DNA of 58,148 nt, taken from NCBI GenBank assembly GCA_013911135.1, contig JACERO010000073.1, forward strand, positions 1-58,148, given 5' to 3'. Numbering within the stretch: the stretch's first letter is position 1; each line of letters starts with the position of its first letter. Below, one piece after another: positions 1 to 8,294 of the stretch. A program made the translations under genes and the position numbers. The stretch comes from Candidatus Nitrosopumilus sp. GTDB taxonomy: Archaea; Thermoproteota; Nitrososphaeria; Nitrososphaerales; Nitrosopumilaceae. Under the pieces are notes generated by a model that was not told where the DNA came from, did no database searches, and saw only the letters and a program-made list of their open reading frames with translations.

Positions 1-1
1 C

Positions 2-406
2 AAATTGTTATTAGTTGATAGAGAGTTTTTTACAGCTGGAATAATTTCTGTGATAAAACAAAAACACTTGAAATTTCTAATGCCTGCAAAAAAGACTCCA
101 AGAATTAAAGATGCCATTTTACAATATGTTAATGGAGATAGAAAATCAATTTCAAATTGTATGATACAATCCGCATCAGGGCATGTCGAGTCATTTACTC
201 TAGTCATTTTACCAAACAAGAATGCAAGAAAAAAATCAAATCTTACAGACCAGTACATTACATTTGCAACAAATATTTCACCAAAAGAAATATCACACAA
301 CATACAATCCATTCCAACTGATTACAAGCAACGGTGGGGAATAGAGACAGGTTATGCCTGCATAGGAAGATTCAGACCAAAAACTATAGTTCAAACCAAT
401 CCATAA
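2..406 (+). CDS. DDE transposase, central part (5' end outside window)
   Basis: The frame is open from the window edge, so the real start is upstream. The protein carries LLVDREFF near its beginning, where the second catalytic Asp of a DDE transposase is expected, and YKQRWGIETGY near its end, matching the Y-R-x-x-x-E type block that supplies the catalytic Glu in IS4/ISH3-like enzymes. This frame stops at 404-406 shortly after RFRPKT. The rest of the transposase continues in the -1 frame, overlapping from about 379. It is therefore either frameshifted or expressed by ribosomal slippage. Confidence 0.7.
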   Translation, partial: KLLLVDREFFTAGIISVIKQKHLKFLMPAKKTPRIKDAILQYVNGDRKSISNCMIQSASGHVESFTLVILPNKNARKKSNLTDQYITFATNISPKEISHNIQSIPTDYKQRWGIETGYACIGRFRPKTIVQTNP

Positions 407-603
407 GGTTGCTATACTTTTACTATTCATTAATTTTGTACAATGCATGGATTATTACAAATTTGATAATATCTGAAGAATCGGATATACAAAATTACAA
501 ACCAATCATATCAATTGAAACTCTCAAATATTTCTTTGTGAAAATGATTGTGTATTATTTTAGAAATAACAAAAATAATTATTTCCTAGAATGTGTAATT
601 TGA
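379..603 (+). CDS. DDE transposase, C-terminal part in -1 frame
   Basis: This frame continues the transposase after the RFRPK region with SSNQSIRLLYFYYSLILYN, the hydrophobic helix that normally follows the catalytic Glu block in this type of enzyme. It has no credible start of its own. A run of five A at 379-383 lies where the two frames meet, so a -1 slip there would join them. The right-hand copy has the same arrangement. The C-terminus at 603 is close to the end of the element at 622. Confidence 0.6.
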   Translation, partial: KNYSSNQSIRLLYFYYSLILYNAWIITNLIISEESDIQNYKPIISIETLKYFFVKMIVYYFRNNKNNYFLECVI

Positions 604-790
604 TGTACTTTCCCATCTACTGATGACAGTATGATAGTCTTATGAGATCTGATTTTAGTGCTATTTGTTTACCTTTAATTTTACGCTTGTTTTCTGTCAT
701 ATTGTCTCTATATCTTTATATCTTATTACGTTAATATAGTTATCTCTATGTCTCTCTATGAGTTTAAGTTAACATATTTTCTCTAAATCT

Positions 791-798
791 TTTTATAT
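791..798 (+). promoter_or_regulatory. TATA-like box for the 820-1831 gene run
   Basis: TTTTATAT ends 22 nt before the ATG at 820, a spacing that suits a leaderless or near-leaderless archaeal transcript. The surrounding 623-819 region is T-rich with repeated TCTCTAT-type words and holds no ORF. Confidence 0.45.
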
Positions 799-819
799 CT
801 ATATCTCTTTTATACATAT

Positions 820-966
820 ATGGGAAAAATGAACATTGTCCTAGATGATAAAATTGAAGAACGGTTCAGAGCTGAAGTGTTCAAACGAAAAGGTATGAAG
901 AAAGGTAATATCAGTGAAGCTCTTGAAGATGCAATAGATGTCTGGATAAAAGATAATAAAAAATGA
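820..966 (+). CDS. Small ribbon-helix-helix-like protein
   Basis: This is a 48-residue protein. It begins with a short strand (MNIVLDDKIEERFR) followed by two predicted helices (FRAEVFKRKGM and ISEALEDAIDVWIKD), the usual layout of a CopG/Arc-type ribbon-helix-helix DNA-binding protein. The identification rests on this pattern and size, not on a search. Its stop overlaps the next start in an ATGA arrangement (963-966), so it is probably translated together with the membrane protein that follows. As the first gene of the run it may regulate it. Confidence 0.65.
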   Translation: MGKMNIVLDDKIEERFRAEVFKRKGMKKGNISEALEDAIDVWIKDNKK

Positions 967-1388
967 AAACAAAACAGATTAAAAATTTTAGAAGTAATTT
1001 GATGTTTTACAATACATTGTTTGTAATTCCTACATGTGTTGTATTGTTGTGTATGATTATTTTTTCGAATTATTATTCCTATGATTTTTCCTCCTATTCA
1101 ATCAATGTCAAAGAATCCTCAACTAGCACGACTACAACATTATTTATTGTTGTACTCTCTGCATTGTTGTTTGGAATTATAGAAATTTGTGCTATTGCAA
1201 GTGCTGGTATGTTAACTTGTCTTGGAAAATATGGGTTTTCAATGTATTCGAGCATGAAAAAATCTTTACAAATATTTCGGCATATTCCTGAACTATGTTT
1301 AAGATTAAGAAAAATTCAAAAAACATATGAGAGAAAAAATAAACAATCAGAGAATCAGAATTACAAAATTAGAAAGAGAAATGCATGA
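963..1388 (+). CDS. Two-TM membrane protein of unknown function
   Basis: The 141-residue protein has two hydrophobic segments (about residues 18-38 and 59-83) separated by a Ser/Thr-rich extracellular-type loop, then a basic tail of about 45 residues. I recognise no family. It overlaps the upstream small regulator by 4 nt. The next ORF (1327-1536) begins inside its 3' end in another frame, so a frameshift joining the two cannot be excluded. Confidence 0.6.
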   Translation: MKTKQIKNFRSNLMFYNTLFVIPTCVVLLCMIIFSNYYSYDFSSYSINVKESSTSTTTTLFIVVLSALLFGIIEICAIASAGMLTCLGKYGFSMYSSMKKSLQIFRHIPELCLRLRKIQKTYERKNKQSENQNYKIRKRNA

Positions 1389-1536
1389 TGCATCAATACA
1401 AAGAGAACATGATATAAAAAAATATGATGATCTAAAAAATGAACGCAATTATTGGAAGAAAAAATATGAAAATAATCAAAACACTAAATCTAACAGTAAT
1501 TTCTCTGGAGAAGAATATCTAGATGAATCTAAGTAA
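1327..1536 (+). CDS. Small charged coiled-coil protein
   Basis: The 69 residues are highly charged, with heptad-like spacing through about residue 48 (ITKLEREMHD, YDDLKNERNYWKKKYE), which suggests a coiled coil. It starts 62 nt inside the upstream membrane-protein gene. That is a long overlap for separate genes, so it could be the out-of-frame continuation of that protein's basic tail. No known domain recognised. Confidence 0.45.
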   Translation: MREKINNQRIRITKLEREMHDASIQREHDIKKYDDLKNERNYWKKKYENNQNTKSNSNFSGEEYLDESK

Positions 1537-1831
1537 ATGCACTAGGTGTAACAAGACCTCAATGGATGAAGAATACTTTGATCATGATTGTAATCCTGAA
1601 ATTAAAAATGATAAAACAATGGAAATTGTATATTATAGAATAGACAAAGATTCTCAAAATAGGGATAGGCTTACAGTTCTAACTATGGGTGGAACGCTTT
1701 ATGATATGCCAATTATTTCTGAAAATAAAGAACAAACCAAAATTCCATATAATCCTGAAAATCAGACATCAACCGAGAATCAACACGAAGAAAACAACCG
1801 AAGACGCAACAGAACCTGTTTAATTGATTGA
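1523..1831 (+). CDS. Small protein with N-terminal zinc-knuckle motif
   Basis: The 102-residue protein opens with CTRCNKTSMDEEYFDHDC, two CxxC/HxC-like pairs that could bind zinc. A strand-rich middle segment (EIVYYRIDKDSQNRDRLTVL) and a low-complexity Asn/Glu/Arg-rich tail follow. It overlaps the coiled-coil ORF by 14 nt, so the four genes from 820 look like one transcript. Function unknown. The gene run lies directly beside an insertion sequence, in line with accessory DNA. Confidence 0.55.
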   Translation: MNLSKCTRCNKTSMDEEYFDHDCNPEIKNDKTMEIVYYRIDKDSQNRDRLTVLTMGGTLYDMPIISENKEQTKIPYNPENQTSTENQHEENNRRRNRTCLID

Positions 1832-1863
1832 TCGTAAGATGATAAAATTTTAGTAAAAATAGA

Positions 1864-2046
1864 CTATCGTCTCTTTCGTCTTTGGCCTGGTTTGTTCTGT
1901 CCAGGATATCTACCAAGAGCAAATCGTTTTTTGAAATTACCTTTGTTTGCAACACTAGAGCTATCGCCTACAATTTTTCTTCCTTCTACTTTTGGAGTTT
2001 GTCCTCTTACTTTACCTGCTTTGGTAATAGAACCGTGTGTTGCCAT
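1864..2046 (-). CDS. rps30e: 30S ribosomal protein S30e
   Basis: The 60-residue basic protein begins ATHGSITKAGKVRGQTPKV and ends in an Arg/Lys-rich tail. This is the archaeal/eukaryotic S30e signature (in animals made as the FAU fusion), at normal length. It is a small-subunit ribosomal protein with no bacterial counterpart. It lies downstream of the radical SAM gene on the same strand, about 40 nt apart. Confidence 0.93.
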   Translation of the reverse strand: MATHGSITKAGKVRGQTPKVEGRKIVGDSSSVANKGNFKKRFALGRYPGQNKPGQRRKRR

Positions 2047-2086
2047 GATAATAAATGCAAATTAGTAAATTTATGTATTTGTATGA

Positions 2087-3820
2087 CTACCAGTATTTTG
2101 CTTTAATAACTTCAATTACTCGTTCGTGTTCCTTACTCTTTCTACGTGCATATTTCTCCATTGCACTAAGTGGAATACCACCAAGAGATCTTGCTAGTGC
2201 ATTAAAGAATAATCTTCCAGGACCTTTGGCACCAGTTTTGGTCATAAATTTTTGAATGCCATATTTGAAGTTGTGTTGCCATGTTTTGTATAAAACACCT
2301 AGTTGTGCCGGAGTCATCTCATTTCCAATGTTAAAGAAATCAGATTGTTCTAGTAATCCAATTGGAACAAATGTTAGTGCAGTAGCAGTAAACATTGCGT
2401 TTGGTTGTTCACGTTCTAATTCGTTGATTAAACGAATAGAGTCCCATGAATCTTCAGGAGTTTCATCATTATCAAGACCCATGATAAGTGTAAATGCTGG
2501 AATCCAATAGTTTTCATTCATTGCCTTTACACCTTCTTTTACAACCCAATGCCATTCTTCTGGGCGATAAGGTGCAAGTTTTCTATCTGCATATTTTTCA
2601 ATTAATCTCAAACTTCCAGTCTCAAATCCAACTTGCACACCAATCAAATTATCTGGACCTGCTTTGATAATTTTAGATAGATTTGGAAGAAGTTTTTCAT
2701 CAGCTATTGCACCGGCCAATGTTCCATGTGTTGGATTTGTGTGCTCTACACCAGTAGACATGATTGCAGTAAATAATTCTTCAAGTGCTTCTCGGTTTGG
2801 CTCCATTCCCTTTGCAGTTCTAGGATCCATCCCATAAACAAAAATATCATCACTATGAATCCATGCAGATTTAGTGCCACCTTTTTTCATGTTCACCTCA
2901 ATTTCTTTTACAACTTTTTCTGGTGGATAGTATCTCAATGATCTTAATGTAACATCACAGAATTTACAGCCTCGTCCACATCCACGCATTACCTCAACCA
3001 TTCCATGCATACTTGGTTCAACAATATCAGGAATTTCTTCCATGTCAGGTCTATCCCAGAAATTGACAAATCGTCCATGAATTTTTTTGCCATTTCTTTC
3101 AAATTCCTTAATGTTTACTTTAAAGTTACTTCTCTTTCGGAAAGGATCCATGTTTTCAAAGTCACCATTAATCAAATAGTTGAAGAATCTTCCAGCATGT
3201 CCATCAATTTCTGGTGCAATCCCACCAAGTTCTCCCTCTAGTATAGCATAGATACCAAATTCTTCAATTTTTTCTGGATCATAGTTATACTGCCATGTTC
3301 CAGATGCTCCAGAAATTACTTTAGCTTTACTTCCAGTTTTTACTTTTGCAGCTTTGATTCTATGATGTAATTCAGTATTGTAAAATTCATCATAAGAGAT
3401 TTGTTTTCTGCCATAAGTAAACGTCATAGTTACTGGACCCATTCCAAGAGGATCCATTTCATATGTTCCAACAACTTCTGTTTCAGGTCCAATGAATTGT
3501 TCAATATGATCAGGATGGGCAACAACAACGTCTTGTCTGCTAAATCCATCTCGTAGCAAACCAGCCTCTAATTTTCTTAATCCATATGGTGCATAATTTG
3601 CAACACCATTTGTATGAGGAATATAGTTACAAATAAAATCAAATAGAATTTTTGGAGTAACTTGATTTCCAAGAATTTTGTACCAAAAACTACTTTTCTT
3701 TCTATGAGGGTCAAGAGCTGGAGCACATCCGAAAAATGTTGCAAGAGATAATCCCCTATATGGAGACATCAGAGTACGATCAGCAGTTAAAACAATCTTT
3801 GGAGTTCCCATTACCTTCAC
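2087..3820 (-). CDS. Radical SAM enzyme, possibly cobalamin-dependent
   Basis: The 577-residue protein has a radical SAM Cx3Cx2C cluster (C281, C285, C288 within CGRGCKFC), which binds the 4Fe-4S cluster that cleaves S-adenosylmethionine. About 280 residues precede it, including APYGLRKLEAGLL and a DPLGMGP stretch, the layout of B12-binding radical SAM proteins. The substrate is unknown. Methylthiolation, methylation or lipid modification (for example of the type done by GDGT ring synthases) are possibilities I cannot separate. The start is GTG at 3820, with a TTTAAAC box about 24 nt upstream; ATG at 3811 is the alternative. Confidence 0.8.
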   Translation of the reverse strand: MKVMGTPKIVLTADRTLMSPYRGLSLATFFGCAPALDPHRKKSSFWYKILGNQVTPKILFDFICNYIPHTNGVANYAPYGLRKLEAGLLRDGFSRQDVVVAHPDHIEQFIGPETEVVGTYEMDPLGMGPVTMTFTYGRKQISYDEFYNTELHHRIKAAKVKTGSKAKVISGASGTWQYNYDPEKIEEFGIYAILEGELGGIAPEIDGHAGRFFNYLINGDFENMDPFRKRSNFKVNIKEFERNGKKIHGRFVNFWDRPDMEEIPDIVEPSMHGMVEVMRGCGRGCKFCDVTLRSLRYYPPEKVVKEIEVNMKKGGTKSAWIHSDDIFVYGMDPRTAKGMEPNREALEELFTAIMSTGVEHTNPTHGTLAGAIADEKLLPNLSKIIKAGPDNLIGVQVGFETGSLRLIEKYADRKLAPYRPEEWHWVVKEGVKAMNENYWIPAFTLIMGLDNDETPEDSWDSIRLINELEREQPNAMFTATALTFVPIGLLEQSDFFNIGNEMTPAQLGVLYKTWQHNFKYGIQKFMTKTGAKGPGRLFFNALARSLGGIPLSAMEKYARRKSKEHERVIEVIKAKYW

Positions 3821-3862
3821 GAAATTAATTTTATGATTTAGTTTAAACCTTGCTGGTTAAAC

Positions 3863-4675
3863 TTAGTAGTTTTCTAAAATTCCAGCCTTGTTTCTGTAAA
3901 AATATCCAAATTCCTTGTTTGAGGAAAGATGCTCTCCATCAAATATTGTTCCATCCCTGCATACAAGATCCTCGCCAACGCAGCAACTACCACAAATTCC
4001 AACTCCACATTTCATCATTCGCTCAAGGCTGGCTTGAACAAATATACCCCTAGAATGTGCTGATTGGACTGTTTTATGCATCATAATCTCAGGACCACAA
4101 ACATACACAGCATCAAAGCGGGTTTCATTGACAAGTTTTTCTACCAAATCAGTTACAAATCCTTCTTCGCCGTAACTTCCGTCATCAGTGGAAATAATTA
4201 CTTGATGAGTATTGTTTTCCAAAAGAGTATTTGCCAAATCTTCAAAGAAAACTTCGTCTTTTGATTTAGCACCAATTAGAACAGTAACATCATCTGTAGG
4301 TTTTACAAAAGTAAGTAATCTCATCATAGGAACAAGGCCAGTTCCACCACCAACTAACAAAAGTTTTCCTTCTTTGATATCAAAAGAGTTTCCATATGGA
4401 CCTCGAACTCCAATTTGCCCTCCAACTTTAACATTGAATAAACCAGTAGAAGCAGGTCCATGTTTTCTTACAGTAAATGCAGCCTTTCCAGATTCTTTTG
4501 AAATCATTACACTCATGGGTAATTCATTTACTCCAGGAATCCAAACCATTGCAAATTGTCCAGGAAGAACATTTGACATTACTTCATCTGAAAAAACTAA
4601 AGTTCTAACAGTTGGAGTTTCATCAATTACTTTTTCAATTGTTACAATTGTTGGATGATTATGATTTCTTTGCAA
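3863..4675 (-). CDS. pyrK: Dihydroorotate dehydrogenase electron-transfer subunit PyrK
   Basis: The 270-residue protein is built like a ferredoxin reductase. An FAD-binding barrel comes first, then an NAD-binding domain with LLVGGGTGLVPMMRL, then a C-terminal 2Fe-2S segment with four Cys in CGVGICGSCCVGEDLVC. PyrK passes electrons from PyrD-bound FMN to NAD+ in type IB dihydroorotate dehydrogenase, the fourth step of UMP synthesis. It overlaps the end of pyrD by 17 nt, so the two subunits are co-transcribed and probably translationally coupled. Confidence 0.92.
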   Translation of the reverse strand: MQRNHNHPTIVTIEKVIDETPTVRTLVFSDEVMSNVLPGQFAMVWIPGVNELPMSVMISKESGKAAFTVRKHGPASTGLFNVKVGGQIGVRGPYGNSFDIKEGKLLLVGGGTGLVPMMRLLTFVKPTDDVTVLIGAKSKDEVFFEDLANTLLENNTHQVIISTDDGSYGEEGFVTDLVEKLVNETRFDAVYVCGPEIMMHKTVQSAHSRGIFVQASLERMMKCGVGICGSCCVGEDLVCRDGTIFDGEHLSSNKEFGYFYRNKAGILENY

Positions 4676-5612
4676 TACCTACCATTTCCTCTATTTTTGA
4701 AAAACCATTTCTTTTCATGTAGGAAGTTATTCCGTTATTGATATCACTAAAGACACCAACCCAATTATCACCAATTGCACTACCAATTTGTATTGCAGAG
4801 GCTCCTGCCAAGAAAAACTCTACTGCATCTTCCCAAGTAGATATGCCACCACATCCAATTATTGGAATGTCATATTTTGAAGAAATCTCATAAACACATC
4901 TTAATGCAATTGGTTTGATTGGAGTACCAGACAATCCACCAAATTTATTGCTTAGAATTGGACGTTTTGTTTCAACATCTATTGCCATTGCTCTAACAGT
5001 ATTGATTGCAGTGATAGCATCAATACCAGAATCAATTGCTGTGCTTACAGTATTAAGATAGTGAGTTGTGCCCAAACCAACTTTGGCAATTACTGGAACA
5101 TCAGTTGAATTTTTGACGGTAGTTACAATTTTTTTTACTAGTTCTGGATCATCACCTACTTCTAAACCAACTTTAGCTACATGAGGACATGATAGATTCA
5201 ATTCATATGCTGTAACTTTGCAGTTTTCAAATTCTTTTATCATCATTTCAAAATCTTTAGGAATAGAACCCACCAAACTTACTATTATTGGAACATCTTG
5301 ATTAGATTCAATTATTTTAGCAAAATTTGGGGCTCCAGGATTTGATAGACCTACAGCATTAATCCAACCGTCACCTTTTACACTAAAGATAGTTGGATTT
5401 GGATAACCTTCCCAAGGTTCCTTGCTAAGAGATTTTGTCACTACAGCTCCTGCTCCAGAGCGATATAGACGATTAAATACATCCAATGAGATTCCCAGTA
5501 TTCCTGATGCCAACATTACAGGTCTATCTAATTGAATTTGACCTATCGAGGTTGCAAGATGGGGTTCCACTTTGATTAATGAACCTAGTTTCGAATATAA
5601 CAGTTGATTCAT
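4659..5612 (-). CDS. pyrD: Dihydroorotate dehydrogenase catalytic subunit PyrD (type IB)
   Basis: The 317-residue FMN barrel carries ELNLSCPHVAKVG with the catalytic Cys that marks class 1 enzymes, and the C-terminal phosphate-binding part IIGCGGISTWEDAVEF. It oxidises dihydroorotate to orotate. The partner pyrK directly downstream identifies the NAD-linked IB form. PyrF, the last enzyme of the pathway, is elsewhere in the window (27518-28264). The gene is divergent from nop5 with a 43-nt shared intergenic region. Confidence 0.94.
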   Translation of the reverse strand: MNQLLYSKLGSLIKVEPHLATSIGQIQLDRPVMLASGILGISLDVFNRLYRSGAGAVVTKSLSKEPWEGYPNPTIFSVKGDGWINAVGLSNPGAPNFAKIIESNQDVPIIVSLVGSIPKDFEMMIKEFENCKVTAYELNLSCPHVAKVGLEVGDDPELVKKIVTTVKNSTDVPVIAKVGLGTTHYLNTVSTAIDSGIDAITAINTVRAMAIDVETKRPILSNKFGGLSGTPIKPIALRCVYEISSKYDIPIIGCGGISTWEDAVEFFLAGASAIQIGSAIGDNWVGVFSDINNGITSYMKRNGFSKIEEMVGIAKKS

Positions 5613-5621
5613 AATTCTGGT

Positions 5622-5645
5622 ACCTTTTTTAAAGGTGATTTAGAC
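5622..5645. promoter_or_regulatory. Divergent pyrD / nop5 promoter region
   Basis: Only 43 nt separate the two start codons. A near-palindrome ACCTTTTTTAAAGGT (5622-5636) is centred 27 nt upstream of the nop5 ATG, right for a TATA box with a leaderless start. On the other strand TCTAAATC (about 5638-5645) lies about 28 nt before the pyrD ATG. The two core promoters would therefore overlap. Confidence 0.5.
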
Positions 5646-5655
5646 TGAACTATTC

Positions 5656-6957
5656 ATGTATTCTGTGATTTTAACAGAATTGGGAATCTCTGTTTTCAAT
5701 GACGAAAAACTTGAAAAAGCATTTTCTTTCTCAAATCCAGTTAAAGAGTATCTTTCAGTGAAAAACAAAGAAGCAAAACTAAATGAGCTCATAAATTATT
5801 TATCTTCAATTCAGAGAGTGGTCACTGTTAGTGATGAATCATTACTTGAGATTTTAAAAAAATATTCCATTGACTGTCAAATCATGGATACCTTAGAGTT
5901 AGAAAAGATACAAACAACAAAACCACAAATAATTGTTGATTCGGGTTTTGCATCCAACCTTCAAGACATTTTAGGAAAACTTAGAGAATTTGCTTTAGGA
6001 TTATCATCATCAATAGTTACCGAAGTATCAGAAAGTCCAGATCTTCACATAATTCAAGCAATTAATTCACTAGATGAAATTGACAAGATAGCAAATGCAT
6101 TAAGTTCAAGACTAAGAGAATGGTACGGATTACATTTTCCAGAATTAGATAATATTATTGACAGCATCAATGGATATGCACAAATTGTAATGGCTGGAAA
6201 ACGTGAATCATTAACAAAACAAGTTTTTGAGGATGCAGGTTTTCCAGAAACAAAAGTAGAAATGTTATCTTTAATTTCATCAAAAAGTAGAGGTGGGGAT
6301 ATCTCTGATGTTAATTTGGCAATAGTGCAATCAATTGCAAAACAAATTTTAGATTTTCATGATTTACGTAAAAAACTTGAAGAACATGTAGAATCTGAAA
6401 TGATATCAATTGCACCAAATCTTTCGGCAATACTTGGTAGTGCAGTCGGTGCAAGAATTTTAGGAAGAGCTGGAAGTCTCAAAAGATTAGCATCACTTCC
6501 TGCTAGTACAATACAAGTTTTAGGAGCTGAAAAAGCATTGTTTAGATCATTAAAGACAGGTTCTCAACCACCAAAGCATGGACTGTTATTCCAACATGCA
6601 ATGGTTCATTCTGCTCCAAGATGGCAAAGAGGAAAAATTGCACGTGCAGTTGCTGCAAAAGCAGTCATTGCTGCAAGAGTGGATGTCTATGGAGAAGGAT
6701 TAAACGAGACTTTGCTTGAAAAACTCAACATTAGAGTTGATGAAATAGGCAAGAAATATGAAAATCCAACCGAAAAAGATACCAGAAAACCTGAATCATT
6801 TAGACGTGATGGTGGGAACTTTAGAGATGATTCCAGAAGACGTGATGATAGAGGTAGAAGAAGAGAAGACAGAGGTTCAAGATATTCTAGAGATGATAGA
6901 GGTGGTGGAAGAGAAGACAGAGGTTCAAAAAAGAGAAAGAAGTTTGGAAGAAGGTAA
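5656..6957 (+). CDS. nop5: C/D-box RNP core protein Nop5 (Nop56/58)
   Basis: The 433-residue protein has an N-terminal fibrillarin-binding domain, a central coiled-coil and the NOP domain signature (PPKHGLLFQHAMVHSAPRWQ near residue 310) that grips L7Ae-bound C/D RNA. From about residue 375 the tail is low-complexity and very rich in Arg, Asp and Gly (RRDDRGRRREDRGSR), longer than many archaeal Nop5 tails. It scaffolds 2'-O-methylation of rRNA and tRNA with fibrillarin, encoded immediately downstream with a 14-nt overlap. Confidence 0.94.
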   Translation: MYSVILTELGISVFNDEKLEKAFSFSNPVKEYLSVKNKEAKLNELINYLSSIQRVVTVSDESLLEILKKYSIDCQIMDTLELEKIQTTKPQIIVDSGFASNLQDILGKLREFALGLSSSIVTEVSESPDLHIIQAINSLDEIDKIANALSSRLREWYGLHFPELDNIIDSINGYAQIVMAGKRESLTKQVFEDAGFPETKVEMLSLISSKSRGGDISDVNLAIVQSIAKQILDFHDLRKKLEEHVESEMISIAPNLSAILGSAVGARILGRAGSLKRLASLPASTIQVLGAEKALFRSLKTGSQPPKHGLLFQHAMVHSAPRWQRGKIARAVAAKAVIAARVDVYGEGLNETLLEKLNIRVDEIGKKYENPTEKDTRKPESFRRDGGNFRDDSRRRDDRGRRREDRGSRYSRDDRGGGREDRGSKKRKKFGRR

Positions 6958-7618
6958 TCAATCATTTTTTTGGATTAAATCAGAAGGCGAAAAAAAACTA
7001 GCTACTGAAAATTTGGTTCCTGGAAATCAAGTATACAAAGAAAAACTAATTATCAAAAAAGGAGTTGAGTATAGATTATGGGATCCATTTAGAAGTAAAT
7101 TAGCAGCATCTATAATGAATGAACTTGAGGAATTTCCTTTTGAAAATAAAACCAAAGTTCTTTATCTTGGAGCATCAACTGGAACAACTGTAAGTCATAT
7201 TTCAGATATTGTGGGTCCAAGTGGAATAGTTTTTAGTGTTGAGCACGCAAGCAGAGTTGCAAGAGATTTTTTAGACAGGGTTGCATCACTTAGAGCAAAT
7301 ATTATTCCAATTCTTCAGGATGCTAGAAGACCTAAAAAATACTTTTCTGTATTTGGAAAAGTTGATGTCGTCTATGTAGATATTGCTCAACCTGATCAAA
7401 CAAAAATTGCAATAGATAATTGTCATTTGTTTCTAAAAAAAGGAGGATATTTTTTTTTAGTCATTAAAACACGAAGTATAGATGTTACAAAATCTCCAAA
7501 AAAGATCATAGAACAAGAAATAGAGAAAATAAAAACAGATTTTGACATTTTACAGTCAATAGATTTACATCCATATGACAAAGATCATGCAATGGTAATT
7601 GCAAAATATAGAGACTAA
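6944..7618 (+). CDS. flpA: Fibrillarin-like rRNA/tRNA 2'-O-methyltransferase
   Basis: About 224 residues, a Rossmann methyltransferase with KVLYLGASTGTTVSHISDIV as the SAM-binding motif, VYVDIAQPDQ after the fourth strand and the family N-terminus EYRLWDPFRSKLAA. It is the catalytic subunit of C/D-box RNPs. The frame stays open far upstream inside nop5, but that part is a shadow of the nop5 tail. I chose TTG at 6944 because it gives the family's usual length and overlaps the nop5 stop by 14 nt. Confidence 0.92.
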   Translation: MEEGNQSFFWIKSEGEKKLATENLVPGNQVYKEKLIIKKGVEYRLWDPFRSKLAASIMNELEEFPFENKTKVLYLGASTGTTVSHISDIVGPSGIVFSVEHASRVARDFLDRVASLRANIIPILQDARRPKKYFSVFGKVDVVYVDIAQPDQTKIAIDNCHLFLKKGGYFFLVIKTRSIDVTKSPKKIIEQEIEKIKTDFDILQSIDLHPYDKDHAMVIAKYRD

Positions 7619-8235
7619 TTATTATCTAAGATTTTTAGAATAGGCTTCCAACTTTTACGCACAAAATTGGGCATAGTATGATTTTTTTTGTAATATTTAG
7701 TCACAAATTTCACACTTACTGAATCTGAAGGATATCCACTTCCCAAATCATGGTTTTTTCTTAACTTTGTAATTGTTCTGTCTCTTGCTACTTTTGCAAG
7801 AATAGAGGCAGTAGAAACTACCACAAATCTACTATCTGCATAATGATATGATTTAATTTTATGATTGTTAGATAGTTTAGAGATTTCTTTTCCAAATCTT
7901 CTTGGATTAACATCACATGAATCAACATATGATGTATCAGCATTTAGTTTTGAAACTACTTTTGCCATATATTTTGCCTCTAAATTATTTAGATGATGTT
8001 TCTTAACACTTGCATCAATGGATCTTGGGGAAATTTTGACAATATAATAATCATCAACAATTTCAATAATTTTTTTGTAGAGATACTCACGTAATTTTGG
8101 GGAAAGTTTTTTTGAATCCTTTACACCTAATGAAGATAATTTTCTTAAATTTTTTTTATCCAAAGAAACACCAGCTATAACTAAAGGTCCCAACATAGAA
8201 CCACGTCCAGCATCATCAATACCACAAATTTGCAC
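7615..8235 (-). CDS. rnhB: Ribonuclease HII
   Basis: The protein starts QICGIDDAGRGSMLGPLVIA, the RNase HII motif with the first catalytic Asp. Further acidic residues appear in SYVDSCDVN and in YHYADSRFVVVSTASILAK. It cuts RNA in RNA-DNA hybrids and removes misincorporated ribonucleotides. I chose GTG at 8235 (206 residues) over the ATG at 8256 because a GTTTAATA box sits 26 nt upstream and because homologues begin just before GIDEAGRG. The 3' end overlaps the fibrillarin stop, in convergent orientation. Confidence 0.92.
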   Translation of the reverse strand: MQICGIDDAGRGSMLGPLVIAGVSLDKKNLRKLSSLGVKDSKKLSPKLREYLYKKIIEIVDDYYIVKISPRSIDASVKKHHLNNLEAKYMAKVVSKLNADTSYVDSCDVNPRRFGKEISKLSNNHKIKSYHYADSRFVVVSTASILAKVARDRTITKLRKNHDLGSGYPSDSVSVKFVTKYYKKNHTMPNFVRKSWKPILKILDNN

Positions 8236-8256
8236 GAATTTTATCTTAAAGCACAA

Positions 8257-8266
8257 GTATTAAACC
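8257..8266. promoter_or_regulatory. Shared TATA-like box between rnhB and trm1
   Basis: GTATTAAACC reads as GGTTTAATAC on the minus strand. Its centre is about 26 nt from the rnhB GTG and about 33 nt from the trm1 TTG. One AT box may serve both genes, or two boxes overlap. Inferred from spacing only. Confidence 0.45.
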
Positions 8267-8294
8267 GTTAGAGACTTAGAAAAACAGAAAATAA

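Larger units (their letters stand above)
1..622 (+). mobile_element. Insertion sequence, 3' part, left copy
   Basis: These 622 bases recur in inverted orientation at 57527-58148. I found one mismatch in the parts I compared (26 T here, G-equivalent in the other copy). Homology stops sharply after the sequence cccatctactg at 612-622, which I take as the element's outer end. The other end lies outside the window. The encoded protein looks like a DDE transposase of the IS4/ISH3 kind, with a VDREF block and a later RWGIET block. Family assignment is from motif memory and is tentative. Confidence 0.85.

Noticed and set aside
623-819. Repeat-like TATCTCTAT words as a possible CRISPR-like or iteron array
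   Set aside because: Units are irregular in length and spacing; AT-rich low complexity and promoter sequence explain them.
6758-6943. Long N-terminal extension of fibrillarin
   Set aside because: It overlaps the Arg/Asp-rich nop5 tail in another frame and has no place in the fibrillarin family. TTG 6944 gives the normal length.
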